Assembly: GCA_947579605.1 (NCBI GenBank)
Contig: OX388307.1
Span: forward strand, 5,309,237-5,373,236
DNA from: Athripsodes cinereus
Lineage: Eukaryota; Arthropoda; Insecta; Trichoptera; Leptoceridae
Direction: 5' to 3'
DNA: 64,000 nucleotides
Shown: positions 12,017 to 26,010 of the stretch, one piece after another
Numbering within the stretch: the stretch's first letter is position 1
How the letters are laid out: every line of letters begins with the position of its first letter
Notes under the pieces: generated by a model
Database searches by the model: none
Seen by the model: only the letters and a program-made list of their open reading frames with translations
What the model was told of the DNA's origin: nothing
Position numbers and translations under genes: made by a program

Positions 12017-12923
12017 TTCATTCATGATTTCATAATAATATGGTAATTTTGATAAATCTTGATCGAAACATCGACATGATCTTTTTTGACAGGTCATCCA
12101 TGAAATCATGATTTTAAGAATATTCTGACATTTTAATCATGTTTTGGCAATAATATGAGAGTTTTGAATAACTTGATCGAAACGTCGACATGAATATTTT
12201 TGACAGGTCATTCATGAAGTGATGATTTCAAGAATATTTTGCCAGTTCAACCATGGTTTGGCTATAATATGGGAGTTTTGCTCAATTTTGTTCGAATCGT
12301 TGACATGAATATTTTTGACAGGTTATCCATGCATTTATGATTTTAATAATATTTTGACAGTTCAATCATGGTTTGGCAATAATATGAGGGTTTAGAAAAT
12401 TTTTGATCGAATCGTCGACATGAATGTTTTTGACAGGTTTAACATAAAGTAATGATTTTAAGAATATTCTGACATTTAAATCATGTTTTGGCAATAATAT
12501 GAGAGCTTTGAATAATTTTGATCGAATCGTCAGGAAGAATATTTTATGAGGGTTTTGCAAATTTTAGATCGAATCGTCTACATAGATATTCTTGACAGGT
12601 CTACCATGAAGTGATGATTTTAAGAATATTTTGACAATTTAATCATAATTTCATAATAATATGGTAGTTTTGATAAATCTTGATCGAAACATCGACATGA
12701 ATATTTTTGACAAATCCACCATGGAAAGATGATTTTAAGAATATTTTGAAATTTCAATCATGATTTCATAATTATATCGGTGTATTGATAAATTTTGATT
12801 GAATCGTCTACATGGATATTTTTGACAAAATCGGTGTTTTGATAAATTTTGATTGAATCGTCTACCTGGATATTTTTGACATGTCATCAATGAAGTGACG
12901 ATTTTAAGACTATATTGACAATT

Positions 12924-13098
12924 ATTTTAAAAAAAAAAAGATATATCTGGGTTTTGTTATAAACCCAAATACAACCTTATACACCTTTCACACTAAGCTA
13001 AAAGCTTGTGCCGTGAAAGGGGAGTTTGCCGGCACCTGGGATCGAACTACGACCCCCTGTTCTGAAGGCCGAGACTTTACCTCCAGGCTACCGACGAA
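12924..13098 (-). mobile_element. tRNA-derived SINE, copy 5, inside the satellite
   Basis: It has the same insertion point within the monomer as copies 2, 4, 6 and 7. The B-box strand carries AGTTCGATCCC, a variant shared with copies 3, 6 and 7, so these form a sub-lineage of the amplified block. Confidence 0.88.
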
Positions 13099-14578
13099 TT
13101 CATTCATGATTTCATAATAATATGGTAATTTTGATAAATCTTGATCGAAACATCGACATGATCTTTTTTGACAGGTCATCCATGAAATCATGATTTTAAG
13201 AATATTCTGACATTTTAATCATGTTTTGGCAATAATATGAGAGTTTTGAATAATTTTGATCGAAACGTCGACATGAATATTTTTGACAGGTCATTCATGA
13301 AGTGATGATTTCAAGAATATTTTGCCAGTTCAACCATGGTTTGGCTATAATATGGGAGTTTTGCTCAATTTTGTTCGAATCGTTGACATGAATATTTTTG
13401 ACAGGTTATCCATGCATTTATGATTTTAATAATATTTTGACAGTTCAATCATGGTTTGGCAATAATATGAGGGTTTAGAAAATTTTTGATCGAATCGTCG
13501 ACATGAATATTTTTGACAGGTCTTCCATGAAGACATGATTTTAAGAATATTTTGACATTTTAATCATGTTTTGGCTATTGCCATGCTATATGAGAGTTTT
13601 GAAAATTTTTGATCGCTTCGTCAATAAGAATAATTTTGAAAGGTCTACCATGGAACAATGATTTTAAGAATATTTTGAAATTTCAATTTAATAATAACAT
13701 CGGTGTTTTGATAAATTTTGATTGAATCGTCTACATGGATTTTTTTGACAGGTCTACCATGAAGTGACGATTTTAAGACTATATTGACAATTCAATCATG
13801 ATTTCATAATAATAGGGTAATTTTGATAAATCTTGATCGAAACATCGACATGATCTTTTTTGACAGGTCATCCATGAAATCATGATTTTAAGAATATTCT
13901 GACATTTTAATCATGTTTTGGCAATAATATGAGAGTTTTGAATAATTTTGATCGAAACGTCGACATGAATATTTTTGACAGGTCATTCATGAAGTGATGA
14001 TTTCAAGAATATTTTGCCAGTTCAACCATGGTTTGGCAATAATATGAGGGTTTAGAAAATTTTTGATCGAATCGTCGACATGAATATTTTTGACAGGTTT
14101 AACATGAAGTAATGATTTTAAGAATATTCTGACATTTAAATCATGTTTTGGCAATAATATGACAGCTTTGAATAATTTTGATCGAATCGTCAGGAAGAAT
14201 ATTTTATGAGGGTTTTGCAAATTTTAGATCGAATCGTCTACATAGATATTCTTGACAGGTCTACCATGAAGTGATGATTTTAAGAATATTTTGACAATTT
14301 AATCATAATTTCATAATAATATGGTAGTTTTGATAAATCTTGATCGAAACATCGACATGAATATTTTTGACAAGTCTACCATGGAAAGATGATTTTAAGA
14401 ATATTTTGAAATTTCAATCATGATTTCATAATTATATCGGTGTATTGATAAATTTTAATTGAATCGTCTACATGGATATTTTTGACAATATCGGTGTTTT
14501 GATAAATTTTGATTGAATCGTCTACCTGGATATTTTTGACATGTCATCAATGAAGTGACGATTTTAAGACTATTGACA

Positions 14579-14756
14579 ATTTTTTTAAAAAAAAAAAGAT
14601 ATATCTGGGTTTTGTTATAAACCCAAATACAACCTTATACACCTTTCACACTAAGCTAAAAGCTTGTGCCGTGAATGGGGAGTTTGCCGGCACCTGGGAT
14701 CGAACTACGACCCCCTGTTCTGAAGGCCGAGACTTTACCTCCAGGCTACCGACGAA
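14579..14756 (-). mobile_element. tRNA-derived SINE, copy 6, inside the satellite
   Basis: It has the same insertion point and the same AGTTCGATCCC variant as copy 5. The satellite after it changes to another monomer subtype at about 14870, earlier than in copy 5. This marks a recombination breakpoint. Confidence 0.87.
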
Positions 14757-16791
14757 TTCATTCATGATTTCATAATAATATGGTAATTTTGATAAATCTT
14801 GATCGAAACATCGACATGATCTTTTTTGACAGGTCATCCATGAAATCATGATTTTAAGAATATTTTGAAATTTCAATTTAATAATAACATCGGTGTTTTG
14901 ATAAATTTTGATTGAATCGTCTACATGGATTTTTTTGACAGGTCTACCATGAAGTGATGATTTTAAGACTATATTGACAATTCAATCATGATTTCATAAT
15001 AATAGGGTAATTTTGATAAATCTTGATCGAAACATCGACATGATCTTTTTTGACAGGTCATCCATGAAATCATGATTTTAAGAATATTCTGACATTTTAA
15101 TCATGTTTTGGCAATAATATGAGAGTTTTGAATAATTTTGATCGAAACGTCGACATGAATATTTTTGACAGGTCATTCATGAAGTGATGATTTCAAGAAT
15201 ATTTTGCCAGTTCAACCATGGTTTGGCTATAATATGGGAGTTTTGCTCAATTTTGTTCGAATCGTTGACATGAATATTTTTGACAGGTTATCCATGCATT
15301 TATGATTTTAATAATATTTTGACAGTTCAATCATGGTTTGGCAATAATATGAGGGTTTAGAAAATTTTTGATCGAATCGTCGACATGAATATTTTTGACA
15401 GGTTTAACATGAAGTAATGATTTTAAGAATATTCTGACATTTAAATCATGTTTTGGCAATAATATGAGAGCTTTGAATAATTTTGATCGAATCGTCAGGA
15501 AGAATATTTTATGAGGGTTTTGCAAATTTTAGATCGAATCGTCTACATAGATATTCTTGACAGGTCTACCATGAAGTGATGATTTTAAGAATATTTTGAC
15601 AATTTAATCATAATTTCATTATAATATGGTAGTTTTGATAAATCTTGATCGAAACATTGACATGAATATTTTTGACAAGTCTACCATGGAAAGATGATTT
15701 TAAGAATATTTTGAAATTTCAATCATGATTTCATAATTATATCGGTGTATTGATAAATTTTGATTGAATCGTCTACATGGATATTTTTGACAATATCGGT
15801 GTTTTGATAAATTTTGATTGAATCGTCTACCTGGATATTTTTGACATGTCATCAATGAAGTGATGATTTTAAGACTATATTGACAATTCAATCATGATTT
15901 CATAATAATATGGTAATTTTGATAAATCTTGATCGAAACATCGACAGGATCTTTTTTGACAGGTCATCCATGAAATCATGATTTTAAGAATATTCTGACA
16001 TTTTAATCATGTTTAGGCAATAATATGAGAGTTTTGAATAATTTTGATCGAAACGTCGACATGAATATTTTTGACAGGTCATTCATGAAGTGATGATTTC
16101 AAGAATATTTTGCCAGTTCAACCATGGTTTGGCTATAATATGGGAGTTTTGCTCAATTTTGTTCGAATCGTTGACATGAATATTTTTGACAGGTTATCCA
16201 TGCATTTATGTTTTTAATAATATTTTGACAGTTCAATCATGGTTTGGCAATAATATGAGGGTTTAGAAAATTTTTGATCGAATCGTCGACATGAATGTTT
16301 TTGACACGTTTAACATAAAGTAATGATTTTAAGAATATTCTGACATTTAAATCATGTTTTGGCAATAATATGAGAGCTTTGAATAATTTTGATCGAATCG
16401 TCAGGAAGAATATTTTATGAGGGTTTTGCAAATTTTAGATCGAATCGTCTACATAGATATTCTTGACAGGTCTACCATGAAGTGATGATTTTAAGAATAT
16501 TTTGACAATTTAATCATAATTTCATAATAATATGGTAGTTTTGATAAATCTTGATCGAAACATCGACATGAATATTTTTGACAAATCCACCATGGAAAGA
16601 TGATTTTAAGAATATTTTGAAATTTCAATCATGATTTCATAATTATATCGGTGTATTGATAAATTTTGATTGAATCGTCTACATGGATATTTTTGACAAT
16701 ATCGGTGTTTTGATAAATTTTGATTGAATCGTCTACCTGGATATTTTTGACATGTCATCAATGAAGTGACGATTTTAAGACTATATTGACA

Positions 16792-16969
16792 ATTTTTTTT
16801 TAAAAAAAAAGATATATCTGGGTTTTGTTATAAACCCAAATACAACCTTATACACCTTTCACACTAAGCTAAAAGCTTGTGCCGTGAAAGGGGAGTTTGC
16901 CGGCACCTGGGATCGAACTACGACCCTCTGTTCTGAAGGCCGAGACTTTACCTCCAGGCTACCGACGAA
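16792..16969 (-). mobile_element. tRNA-derived SINE, copy 7, inside the satellite
   Basis: It has the same insertion point as copies 2, 4, 5 and 6. It differs by CCCTCTGTTC in place of CCCCCTGTTC, and the following monomers again switch subtype at about 17100. Confidence 0.87.
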
Positions 16970-19900
16970 TTCATTCATGATTTCATAATAAAATGGTAAT
17001 TTTGATGAATCTTGATCGAAACATCGACATGATCTTTTTTGACAGGTCATCCATGAAATCATGATTTTAAGAATATTCTGACATTTTAATCATGTTTTGG
17101 ATAATTTTGGAGAGTTTTGAATAATTTTGATCGAATCGTCACGACGAATATTTTTGACAGGTCTACCATGGATCGATGATTTTAGGAATATGTTTGACAG
17201 TTCAATCATGGTTTGGCAATAATATGAGGGTTTAGAAAATTTTTGTTCGAATCGTCGACATGAATATTTTTGACAGGTCATCCATGAAGTCATGATTTTA
17301 AGAATATTTTGCCAGTTCAACCATGGTTTGGGAGTTTTGCTCAATTTTCTTCGAATCGTTGACATGAACATTATTGACAGGTCATCCATGCATTCATGAT
17401 TTTAATAATATTTTGACAGTTCAATCATGGTTTGGCAATAATATGAGGGTTTAGAAAATTTTTGATCGAATCGTCGACATGAATATTTTTGACAGGTCAT
17501 CCATGAAGTCATGATTTTAAGAATATTTTGCCAGTTCATCCATGGTTTGGGAGTTTTGCTCAATTTTCTTCGAATCGTTGACATGAATATTTTTGACAGG
17601 TCATCCATGCATTCATGATTTTAATAATATTTTGACAGTTCAATCGTGGTTTGGCAATAATATGGGAGTTTTAATCAATTTGGTTCGAATCGTCGACATG
17701 AATATTTTTGACAGGTCATCCATGAAATCATGATTTTAAGACTATATTGACAATTCAATCATGATTTCATAATAATATGGTAATTTTGATAAATCTTGAT
17801 CGAAACATCGACAGGATCTTTTTTGACAGGTCATCCATGAAATCATGATTTTAAGAATATTCTGACATTTTAATCATGTTTTGGCAATAATATGAGAGTT
17901 TTGAATAACTTGATCGAAACGTCGACATGAATATTTTTGACAGGTCATTCATGAAGTGATGATTTCAAGAATATTTTGCCAGTTCAACCATGGTTTGGCT
18001 ATAATATGGGAGTTTTGCTCAATTTTGTTCGAATCGTTGACATGAATATTTTTGACAGGTTATCCATGCATTTATGATTTTAATAATATTTTGACAGTTC
18101 AACCATGGTTTGGGAGTTTTGCTCAATTTTCTTCGAATCGTTGACATGAACATTTTTGACAGGTCATCCATGCATTCATGATTTTAATAATATTTTGACA
18201 GTTCAATCATGGTTTGGCAATAATATGAGGGTTTAGAAAATTTTTGATCGAATCGTCGACATGAATATTTTTGACAGGTCATCCATGAAGTCATGATTTT
18301 AAGAATATTTTGCCAGTTCATCCATGGTTTGGGAGTTTTGCTCAATTTTCTTCGAATCGTTGACATGAATATTTTTGACAGGTCATCCATGCATTCATGA
18401 TTTTAATAATATTTTGACAGTTCAATCGTGGTTTGGCAATAATATGGGAGTTTTAATCAATTTGGTTCGAATCGTCGACATGAATATTTTTGACAGGTCA
18501 TCCATGAAATCATGATTTTAAGAATATTTTGACATTTTAATCATGTTTTGGCAATTATATGAGAGGTTTGAATAATTTTGATCAAATCGTCAAGAAGAAT
18601 ATTTTTGACAGGTCTACCATGGAACGATGATTTTAGGAATATGTTTGACAGTTCATCATGATTTCATTAAAATATCGGTGTTTTGATACATTTTGATTGA
18701 ATCGTCTTGGATTGAATATGGTAATTTTGATAAATTTTGATCGAAACATCGACATGATTATTTTTGACAGGTCATCCATGAAATCATGATTTTAAAAATA
18801 TGCTGACATTTTAATCATGTTTTGGCAATAATATGAGAGTTTTGAATAATTTTGATCGAAACTCTGATTGAATGATTTCATAAAAATATCAGTGATTTGA
18901 AAAATTTTGATTAAATCGTCTGCATGGATATTTTTGAAGTGATGATTTTAAGAATATTCTGACATTTTAATCATGTTTTGGCAATAATATGAGAGTTTTG
19001 AAAATTTTTGATCGCTTCGTCAATAAGAATAATTTGAAAGGTCGATGGAACATGGAACGATGATTTTAAGAATATTTTGAAATTTCAATTTAATAATAAC
19101 ATCGGTGTTTAAATAAATTTTGATTGAATCGTCTACATGGATATTTTTGACAATATCGGTATCGTGATAAATTTTGATTGAATCGTCTACATGGATTTTT
19201 TTGACAGGTCTACCATGAAGTGATGATTTTAAGACTATATTGACAATTCAATCATGATTTCATAATAATAGGGTAATTTTGATAAATCTTGATCGAAACA
19301 TCGACATGATCTTTTTTGACAGGTCATCCATGAAATCATGATTTTAAGAATATTCTGACATTTTAATCATGTTTTGGAATATTTTGGAGAGTTTTGAATA
19401 ATTTTGATCGAATCGTCACGAAGAATATTTTTGACAGGTCTACCATGGATCGATGATTTTAGGAATATGTTTGACAGTTCAATCATGATTTCATAATAAT
19501 ATCGGTGTTTTGAAAAATTTTGATTGAATCGTCTACATGGATATTTTTGACAGGTCTACCATGAAGTGATGATTTTAAGACTATATTGACAATTCAATCA
19601 TGATTTCATAATAATAGGGTAATTTTGATAAATCTTGATCGAAACATCGACATGATCTTTTTTGACAGGTCATCCATGAAATCTGTTGATTGAAATGATA
19701 GTTCAATCGTGGTTTGGCAATAATATGGGAGTTTTAATCAATTTGGTTCGAATCGTCGACATGAATATTTTTGACAGGTCATCCATGAAATCGTGATTTT
19801 AAGAATATTTTGACATTTTAATCATGTTTTGGCAATTATATGAGAGGTTTGAATAATTTTGATCAAATCGTCAAGAAGAATATTTTTGACAGGTCTACCA

Positions 19901-22571
19901 TGGAACGATGATTTTAGGAATATGTTTGACAGTTCATCATGATTTCATTAAAATATCGGTGTTTTGATACATTTTGATTGAATCGTCTTGGATTGAATAT
20001 GGTAATTTTGATAAATTTTGATCGAAACATCGACATGAATATTTTTGACAGGTCATCCATGAAATCATGATTTTAAGAATATGCTCACATTTTAATCATG
20101 TTTTGGCAATAATATGAGAGTTTTGAATAATTTTGATCGAAACTCTGATTGAATGATTTCATAAAAATATCAGTGATTTGAAAAATTTTGATTGAATCAT
20201 CTACATGGATATTTTTGAAGTGATGATTTTAAGAATATTCTGATATTTTAATCATGTTTGGCAATAATATGAGAGCTTTGAATAATTTTGATCAAATCGT
20301 CAGGAAGAATATTTTATGAGAGTTTTGCAAATTTTAGATCGAATCGTCTACATAGATATTTTTGACAGGTCTACCATGAAGTGATGATTTTAAGAATATT
20401 TTGACATTAAAATTATGTTTTAGCAATTATATGAGAGTTTTGTTAAATTTTGATCGAATCGTCATTTAGAATATTTTTGACAGGTCTACCATGGAACAAT
20501 GATTTTAAGAATATTTTGAAATTTCAATCATGATTTCATAATAATATCGGTGTTTTGATAAATTTTGATTGAATCGTCTACATGGATATTTTTGACAGGT
20601 CTGCCATGAAGTGATGATTTTAAGTCTATATTGACAATTCAATCATAATTTCATAATAATATAGTAAATTTGATAAATCTTGATCGAAACGTCGACATGA
20701 TCTTTTTTGACAGGTCATCCATGAAATCTGTTGATAGAAATGATAGTTCAATCGTGGTTTGGCAATAATATGGGAGTTTTAATCAATTTGGTTCGAATCG
20801 TCGACATGAATATTTTTGACAGGTCATCCATGAAATCATGATTTTAAGAATATTTTGACATTTTAATCATGTTTTGGCAATTATATGAGAGGTTTGAATA
20901 ATTTTGATCAAATCGTCAAGAAGAATATTTTTGACAGGTAGACCTGTTAGACCTGGTAGACCATGGAACGATGATTTTAGGAATGTGTTTGACAGTTCAT
21001 CATGATTTCATTGAAATATCGGTGTTTTGATACATTTTGATTGAATCGTCTTGGATTGAATATGGTAATTTTGATAAATTTTGATCGAAACATCGACATG
21101 ATTATTTTTGACAGGTCATCCATGAAATCATGATTTTAAGAATATGCTGACATTTTAATCATGTTTTGGCAATAATATGAGAGTTTTGAATAATTTTGAT
21201 CGAAACTCTGATTGAATGATTTCATAAAAATATCAGTGATTTGAAAAATTTTGATTGAATCATCTACATGGATATTTTTGAAGTGATGATTTTAAGAATA
21301 TTCTGACATTTTAATCATGTTTGGCAATAATATGAGAGCTTTGAATAATTTTGATCAAATCGTCAGGAAGAATATTTTATGAGAGTTTTGCAAATTTTAG
21401 ATCGAATCGTCTACATAGATATTTTTGACAGGTCTTCCATGAAGTCTTGATTTTAAGAATATTTTGACATTTTAATCATGTTTTGGCAATAATATGAGAG
21501 TTTTGAAAATTTTTGATCGCTTCGTCAATAAGAATAATTTGAAAGGACTACCATGGAACGATGATTTTAAGAATATTTTGAAATTTAAATTTAATAATAA
21601 CATCGGTGTTTTGATAAATTTTGATTGAATCGTCTTCATGGATATTTTTGACAATATCGGTATTTTGATAAATTTTGATTGAATCGTCTACATGGATTTT
21701 TTTGACAGGTCTACCATGAAGTGATGATTTTAAGACTATATTGACAATTCAATCATGATTTCATAATAATAGGGTAATTTTGATAAATCTTGATCGAAAC
21801 ATCGACATGATCTTTTTTGACAGGTCATCCATGAAATCATGATTTTAAGAATATTCTGACATTTTAATCATGTTTTGGATAATTTTGGAGAGTTTTGAAT
21901 AATTTTGATCGAATCGTCACGAAGAATATTTTTGACAGGTCTACCATGGATCGATGATTTTAGGAATATGTTAGACAGTTCAATCATGATTTCATAATAA
22001 TATCGGTGTTTTGAAAAATTTTGATTGAATCGTCTACATGGATATTTTTGACAGGTCTACCATGAAGTGATGATTTTAAGACTATATTGACAATTCAATT
22101 GAGTTTTGAATAATTTTGATCGAACCGTCACGAAGAATATTTTTGACAGGTCTACCATGGAACGATGATTTTAGGAATATGTTTGACAGTTCTATCATGA
22201 TTTGATAATAATATCGGTGTTTTGATAAATTTTGATTGAATCATCTACATGGATATTTTTGATGTGATGATTTTAAGAATATTCTGACATTTTAATCATG
22301 TTTTGGCAATAATATGAGAGCTTTGAATAATTTTGATCAAATCGTCAGGAAGAATATTTTGTGAGAGTTTTGCAAATTTTAGATCGAATCGTCTACATAG
22401 ATTTTTTTGACAGGTCTACCATGAAGTGATGATTTTAAGAATATTTTGACATTTAAATCATGTTTTAGCAATTATATGAGAGTTTTGTTAAATTTTGATC
22501 GAATCGTCATTTAGAATATTTTTGACAGGTCTACCATGGAACAATGATTTTAAGAATATTTTGAATATATT

Positions 22572-22650
22572 AGTGGCAAAGGTGTGTAAGGTTGTATTTG
22601 GGTTTGTAACAAACCCAGATATATCTTTTTTTTAAAAAAAAAAAAAAAAC
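22572..22650 (+). mobile_element. tRNA-derived SINE, 3' fragment, opposite orientation
   Basis: Only the body and tail are present: GTGTGTAAGGTTGTATTTGG, then AACAAACCCAGATATATC, then a T-run and A-run. The tRNA-like head is absent. Its orientation is opposite to the other copies in the array and the monomer context differs, so it is an independent, 5'-truncated insertion or an inverted rearrangement. Confidence 0.8.
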
Positions 22651-23917
22651 AATGTTTGGCAATAATATGAGTGTTTTGAAAATTTTTGATCGAATCGTCT
22701 ACATAGATATTTTTGACAGGTCTACCATGAAGTGATAATTTTAAGAATAATTTGACAGTTCAATCGTGGTTTGGCAATAATATGGGAGTTTTAAAAATTT
22801 TTGATCGATTCGTCGACATGGATATTTTTGACAGGTCATCCATGAAATCATAATTTTAAGAATATTTGACATTTTAATCCAGTTTTGGCAATAATGTGAG
22901 ATTCCTGAATAATTTTTATCGAATCGTCAAGAAGATTTTTTTTGACTGGTCTACCATGGAACGATGATTTTAGGAATCCGTTTGACAGTTCAATCATGAT
23001 TTCATAATAATATCAGTGTTTTTGATAAATTTTGATTGAATCATCTACATGGATATTTTTGACAGGTGATCCATGAAGACAGATGATTTTAAGAATAATT
23101 TGACAGTTCAATCGTGGTTTGGCAATAATATGGGAGTTTTGCTCAATTTTGTTCGAATCGTCGACATGAATATTTTTGACAGGTCATCCATGAAATCATA
23201 ATTTTAAGAATATTTGACATTTTAATCTAGTTTTGGCAATAATGTGAGATTCCTGAATAATTTTTATCGAATCGTCAAGAAGATTTTTTTTTGACTGGTC
23301 TGCCATGGAACGATGATTTTAGGAATATGTTTGACAGTTTAATCATGATTTCATAATAATATCGGTGTTTTGATAAATTTTGATTGAATCGTCTACATGC
23401 ATATTTTTGACAGGTCTCCCATGAAGTGATGATTTTAAGTATATTTTGACAATTTAATCATGATTTCACGTGTTTTTGATAAATATTGTTCGAATGGTCG
23501 ACATGAATATTTTTGACAGGTGGTCCATGAAGTGATGATTTTAAGAATATTTTGAAAGTTGAATCATGGTTTGGCAATTATATGAGAGTTTTGAAAATTT
23601 TGATTGAATCATCTACATGAATATTTTTGACAGGTCATCCATGAAGTCATGATTTTAAGAATATTTTGAAATTTGAATCATGTTTTGGCAATAATATGAG
23701 AGCTTGAAAAAATTTGATCGAATCGTCAACATGAATATTTATGACAGGTCTACCATGAAGTGATGATTTTAAGAATATATTGACAGTTCAATCATTATTT
23801 CATTATAATATGGTAATTTTGATAAATTTTGATCGAAACGTCGACTTGAATATTTTTGACAGGTCATCCATGAAATAACGATTTTATGAATATATTTGAC
23901 ATTTCGATCATGATCTG

Positions 23918-24890
23918 ACTTGATTTATCAATACTACCATATTATTATCATGAAATCTAGATTTAATTGTCAAAATATTATTAAAATCATCACTTCATGG
24001 TAGACCTGTCAAAAATATCCATGTAGACGATTCATCAAAACACCGATATTATTATGAAATCATGATTGAAATTTCAAATAAATTCCTGAAAAAATCATTC
24101 CATGTCGCCTGTCAAAAATATTCATTTCGACGATTCGTTCAAAATTGTTCGAAACTCTCATATTATTTATTACCAAAACATGATTAAAATGTCAAAATAT
24201 ACTTAAAATCATCACTTCATGGATGACCTGTCAAAAAAATGTCGACATTTCGATCAATATTTATGAAATCTTCCATATTTTTATGATATGATTGAACAGT
24301 CAAACAAATTCTTAAAGTCATCATTCCATGGTAGACTTGTCAAAAAGTTTCATTTAAAATTTAAACGATTTGATCCCAATTTCTCAAAAAACCCTTGTAA
24401 CCAGATCATGTTCGAAATGTCAAATATATTTATAAAGTCGTCACTTCATGGATGACCTGTCAAAAATATTCATGTCGACGATTCGAACCAAATTGATTAG
24501 ACGAGTAGACGTTTCAATCAAAATATCCACATTATTGCCACACCATGATTAAACAGTCAAATAATTTCTTAAAACCATTATTTCATATTATTTCATGTCA
24601 AAAATATTCTTGTTGACGATTCGATCAAAATTTTACAAAACTCTCATATTATTGCCAAAACATGATTAAAATGTCAGAATATTCTTAAAATCATCACTTC
24701 ATGGATGACCTGTCAAAAAAAATTACGAAATTTCGATCAAAATTTATAAAAACTCCTATATTTTAATGAAATCATGATTAAACAATCAAACAAATTCTTA
24801 AAATCATAATTTTCTCGGTAGACCTGTGTAAAGTTTCACATAAACGATTTGATCCCTATTTATCATAAAACCCGATCATGATCGTCATCA
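23918..24890 (-). repeat. Inverted end segment of the satellite
   Basis: Up to about 23918 monomers read TTTTTGACAGGTC on the plus strand. After it they read GACCTGTCAAAAA, so the orientation flips. Divergent monomers here (for example CCAGATCATGTTCGAAATG at about 24400) are reverse complements of unusual monomers at the left end (CATTTCGAACATGATCTGG at about 8820). Confidence 0.88.
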
Positions 24891-25830
24891 TCACAGAATG
24901 ACATGCTGAACTCCTCGATATTATTTTTTATAAACCACAATAACTGAAGGCTGCAGGTTGAATTCCCATCCAGAGCACTACCAAATCCTCCTGCTACCAA
25001 CCTACGCCACCTATACTAAGCTAATATTGTTTGATGTTAGAGTGATTGGGGTTTATTACAAAACCTAGCTTAATCTTAAGAAAGTATAGACATAATATAA
25101 TTAGTATGGAAACTAACAGCTGATGGTAACCGCTCCTTATCTTTAACCAACAACAGATCGATGCTCCATTGCGTGATATTGTGTCCGAACGGAATGTGTT
25201 GTATGGATGTAGTAACAATACAACACAAGTATGCAATCAAATAGGACATAATAATAAACATGTAATAATAACCACTACAAATAAACGTACCTACTACTGT
25301 ATTTCTTTATTGAAATCGACAGGTAATGACTTATTATTACCTACTCGTGTCATCAGACTTGTATGAAATATCCGCACACACTTTAAACAGCATGAGTACA
25401 AGACGGCCAAAGTAGGTGCAATACTATTTTTAATTATTTTTTATTGTAATATGTACTTAAGATTTTTTTGTTATCAATTACTTAATTTTCAGTTATTTAC
25501 ATGTATGTATATAATCTCAATAGGCACTGAAGCTAAAAAATCTGTTACAAAATGATGTAAATTTTTTTGATATCTGCAGATTTTTATATATGATAAACAA
25601 ATGCAAGGTGTAATTAGTTAATTAATGCTATAATTGTGTAAAAACTACTGATTAAGCCAAAATTACTCTAATTTCCACAGTTAATTTTCAAAAGATACTA
25701 TGCAATATTTTATACAACTGTTTCTAACCCAATTTCATTAAACATATATCATGGATACATCACATCGAGTTACATAAACATGGATTAACTTAGACATGAT
25801 CAGATCGAAATACTATAATGTTCCTTGAAA
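24891..25830. other. Spacer after the satellite
   Basis: Open frames here are short and overlap one another on both strands. No gene was recognised. A B-box-like GGTTGAATTCC at about 24957 has no accompanying A box. Confidence 0.5.
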
Positions 25831-25935
25831 TCACTGGTAAAGAATTGGTCTCTCACTCTTTAATACATTAATGTGTAATTTCGAGTGTCCTGTAAAAGAC
25901 ATCCTGTGCAGGTGATATTTGCAAGAGATCAGCTT
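25831..25935 (+). mobile_element. Family B retroposon, 5' part only
   Basis: The segment AAGAATTGGTCTCTCACTC and GAGTGTCCTGTAAAAGACA match the 5' half of family B. The 3' half and its trinucleotide tail are missing. Confidence 0.55.
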
Positions 25936-26010
25936 TAAGGCATTTAATATATTGAGTGCAATGAAAATACCGAGATATAGGTAAATTTAAGATAAAATTA
26001 TTATAATCTA

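Larger units (their letters stand above)
8445..24890. repeat. 16-kb satellite array, about 115-bp monomer
   Basis: A monomer of roughly 115 bp repeats across about 16.4 kb. Recurrent blocks are TTTTTGACAGGTC(A/T)(A/T)CCATG, GATGATTTTAAGAATATT, TCATGATTTCATAATAATAT or TCATGTTTTGGCAATAATAT, and TTTTGATCGAATCGTC. Several monomer subtypes alternate and form higher-order repeats, clearest between about 9.86 and 21 kb. Monomers at the two ends are more diverged than those in the middle. From about 23.92 kb to the end the monomers are inverted. Many short minus-strand frames (for example those starting MISWMTCQK or MQNPHKIFF) arise only because the DNA is repetitive. No protein is implied. Confidence 0.95.

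Noticed and set aside
10203..16969. Functional tRNA genes
   Set aside because: The A- and B-box sequences belong to a SINE head. The copies lack a proper acceptor stem and continue directly into the SINE body.
8719..21654. Many minus-strand frames of 60-100 residues beginning MISWMTCQK, MQNPHKIFF or MDDLSKIF
   Set aside because: They repeat because the satellite repeats. Frame length depends on monomer subtypes and SINE junctions, and no protein domain is visible.
8445..24890. CRISPR-like array
   Set aside because: The units are a continuous tandem satellite without unique spacers, in eukaryotic DNA.
24940..24985. Second type of SINE head
   Set aside because: Only a partial B box (GGTTGAATTCC) is present. 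No A box at the correct distance and no repeat elsewhere in the window.
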